From: Tetraselmis striata
Taxonomy: Eukaryota; Chlorophyta; Chlorodendrophyceae; Chlorodendrales; Chlorodendraceae
Direction of reading: 5' to 3'
NCBI GenBank assembly: GCA_006384855.1
Contig: VCJN01001437.1
Coordinates: forward strand, 37,742-101,741
DNA: 64,000 nucleotides
The position numbers were made by a program, and so were the translations under genes. Positions within the stretch are counted from its first letter, which is position 1. Every line of letters begins with the position of its first letter. Under the pieces are notes generated by a model that worked only from the letters and a program-made list of their open reading frames with translations, ran no database searches and was not told the DNA's origin. This document shows positions 63,961-64,000 of the stretch, one piece after another.

Positions 63961-64000
63961 TAGTAGCACCCTTCAGATGTGGTCTCGATTTTGTCCGCCG

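Overview
The window is nuclear DNA of a green alga (Chlorophyta, probably Chlorophyceae). Its genes are GC-rich and intron-rich, with GT-AG and some GC-AG junctions. Plastid-type proteins carry transit peptides, a PcyA-type bilin reductase and an SBP-box factor are present, and TGTAA polyadenylation signals lie downstream of two genes. Nine host genes could be assembled, seven of them with exon phases that agree from a start codon onward.

Layout: mitochondrial-type glutamate dehydrogenase (-, 2162-5713); a repeat zone (5.8-15.8 kb) holding a tRNA-derived SINE, one arm of a ~1 kb inverted repeat pair, a ~190-bp satellite array, an unrecognised ORF and LINE pieces; a PRCC-family protein (+, 15987-18055); a plastid DUF2854 membrane protein (-, 19133-20374); a second SINE; a secretory single-pass membrane protein with a Gly/Tyr-rich region (+, 22419-25344); foldback repeats and a 5'-truncated LINE with a visible target-site duplication (25.3-28 kb); a RhoGAP-like protein similar to Arabidopsis At5g61530 (-, 28933-32031); LINE pieces (34.1-36.2 kb); a plastid NAD(P)-binding protein similar to At2g34460 (+, 36595-40109); phycocyanobilin:ferredoxin oxidoreductase (-, 41502-45238, 5' end unresolved); a truncated LINE with a reverse transcriptase domain (46.1-48.3 kb); an AT-richer repeat zone with the second arm of the inverted pair (48.3-54.3 kb); an intronless SBP-box transcription factor (+, 54604-55956); and a TBC-domain Rab GTPase-activating protein (+, 57027 to the end).

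The genes do not form a pathway cluster. Bilin synthesis, the At2g34460-like protein and DUF2854 are plastid functions, while the RhoGAP-like and TBC proteins act on small GTPases. Most striking are features of genome texture: very long poly-C tracts (sense strand) in introns, a family of ~170-bp elements with terminal inverted repeats sitting mainly in introns, a satellite with higher-order unit order, and an unidentified ~1 kb repeated element carrying a tRNA-like module. I saw no CRISPR array, no bacterial-type operon, no intact functional tRNA or rRNA, and no recognisable retroviral, LTR or Polinton element. Exon joins and family names come from reading the sequence; no database search was run.
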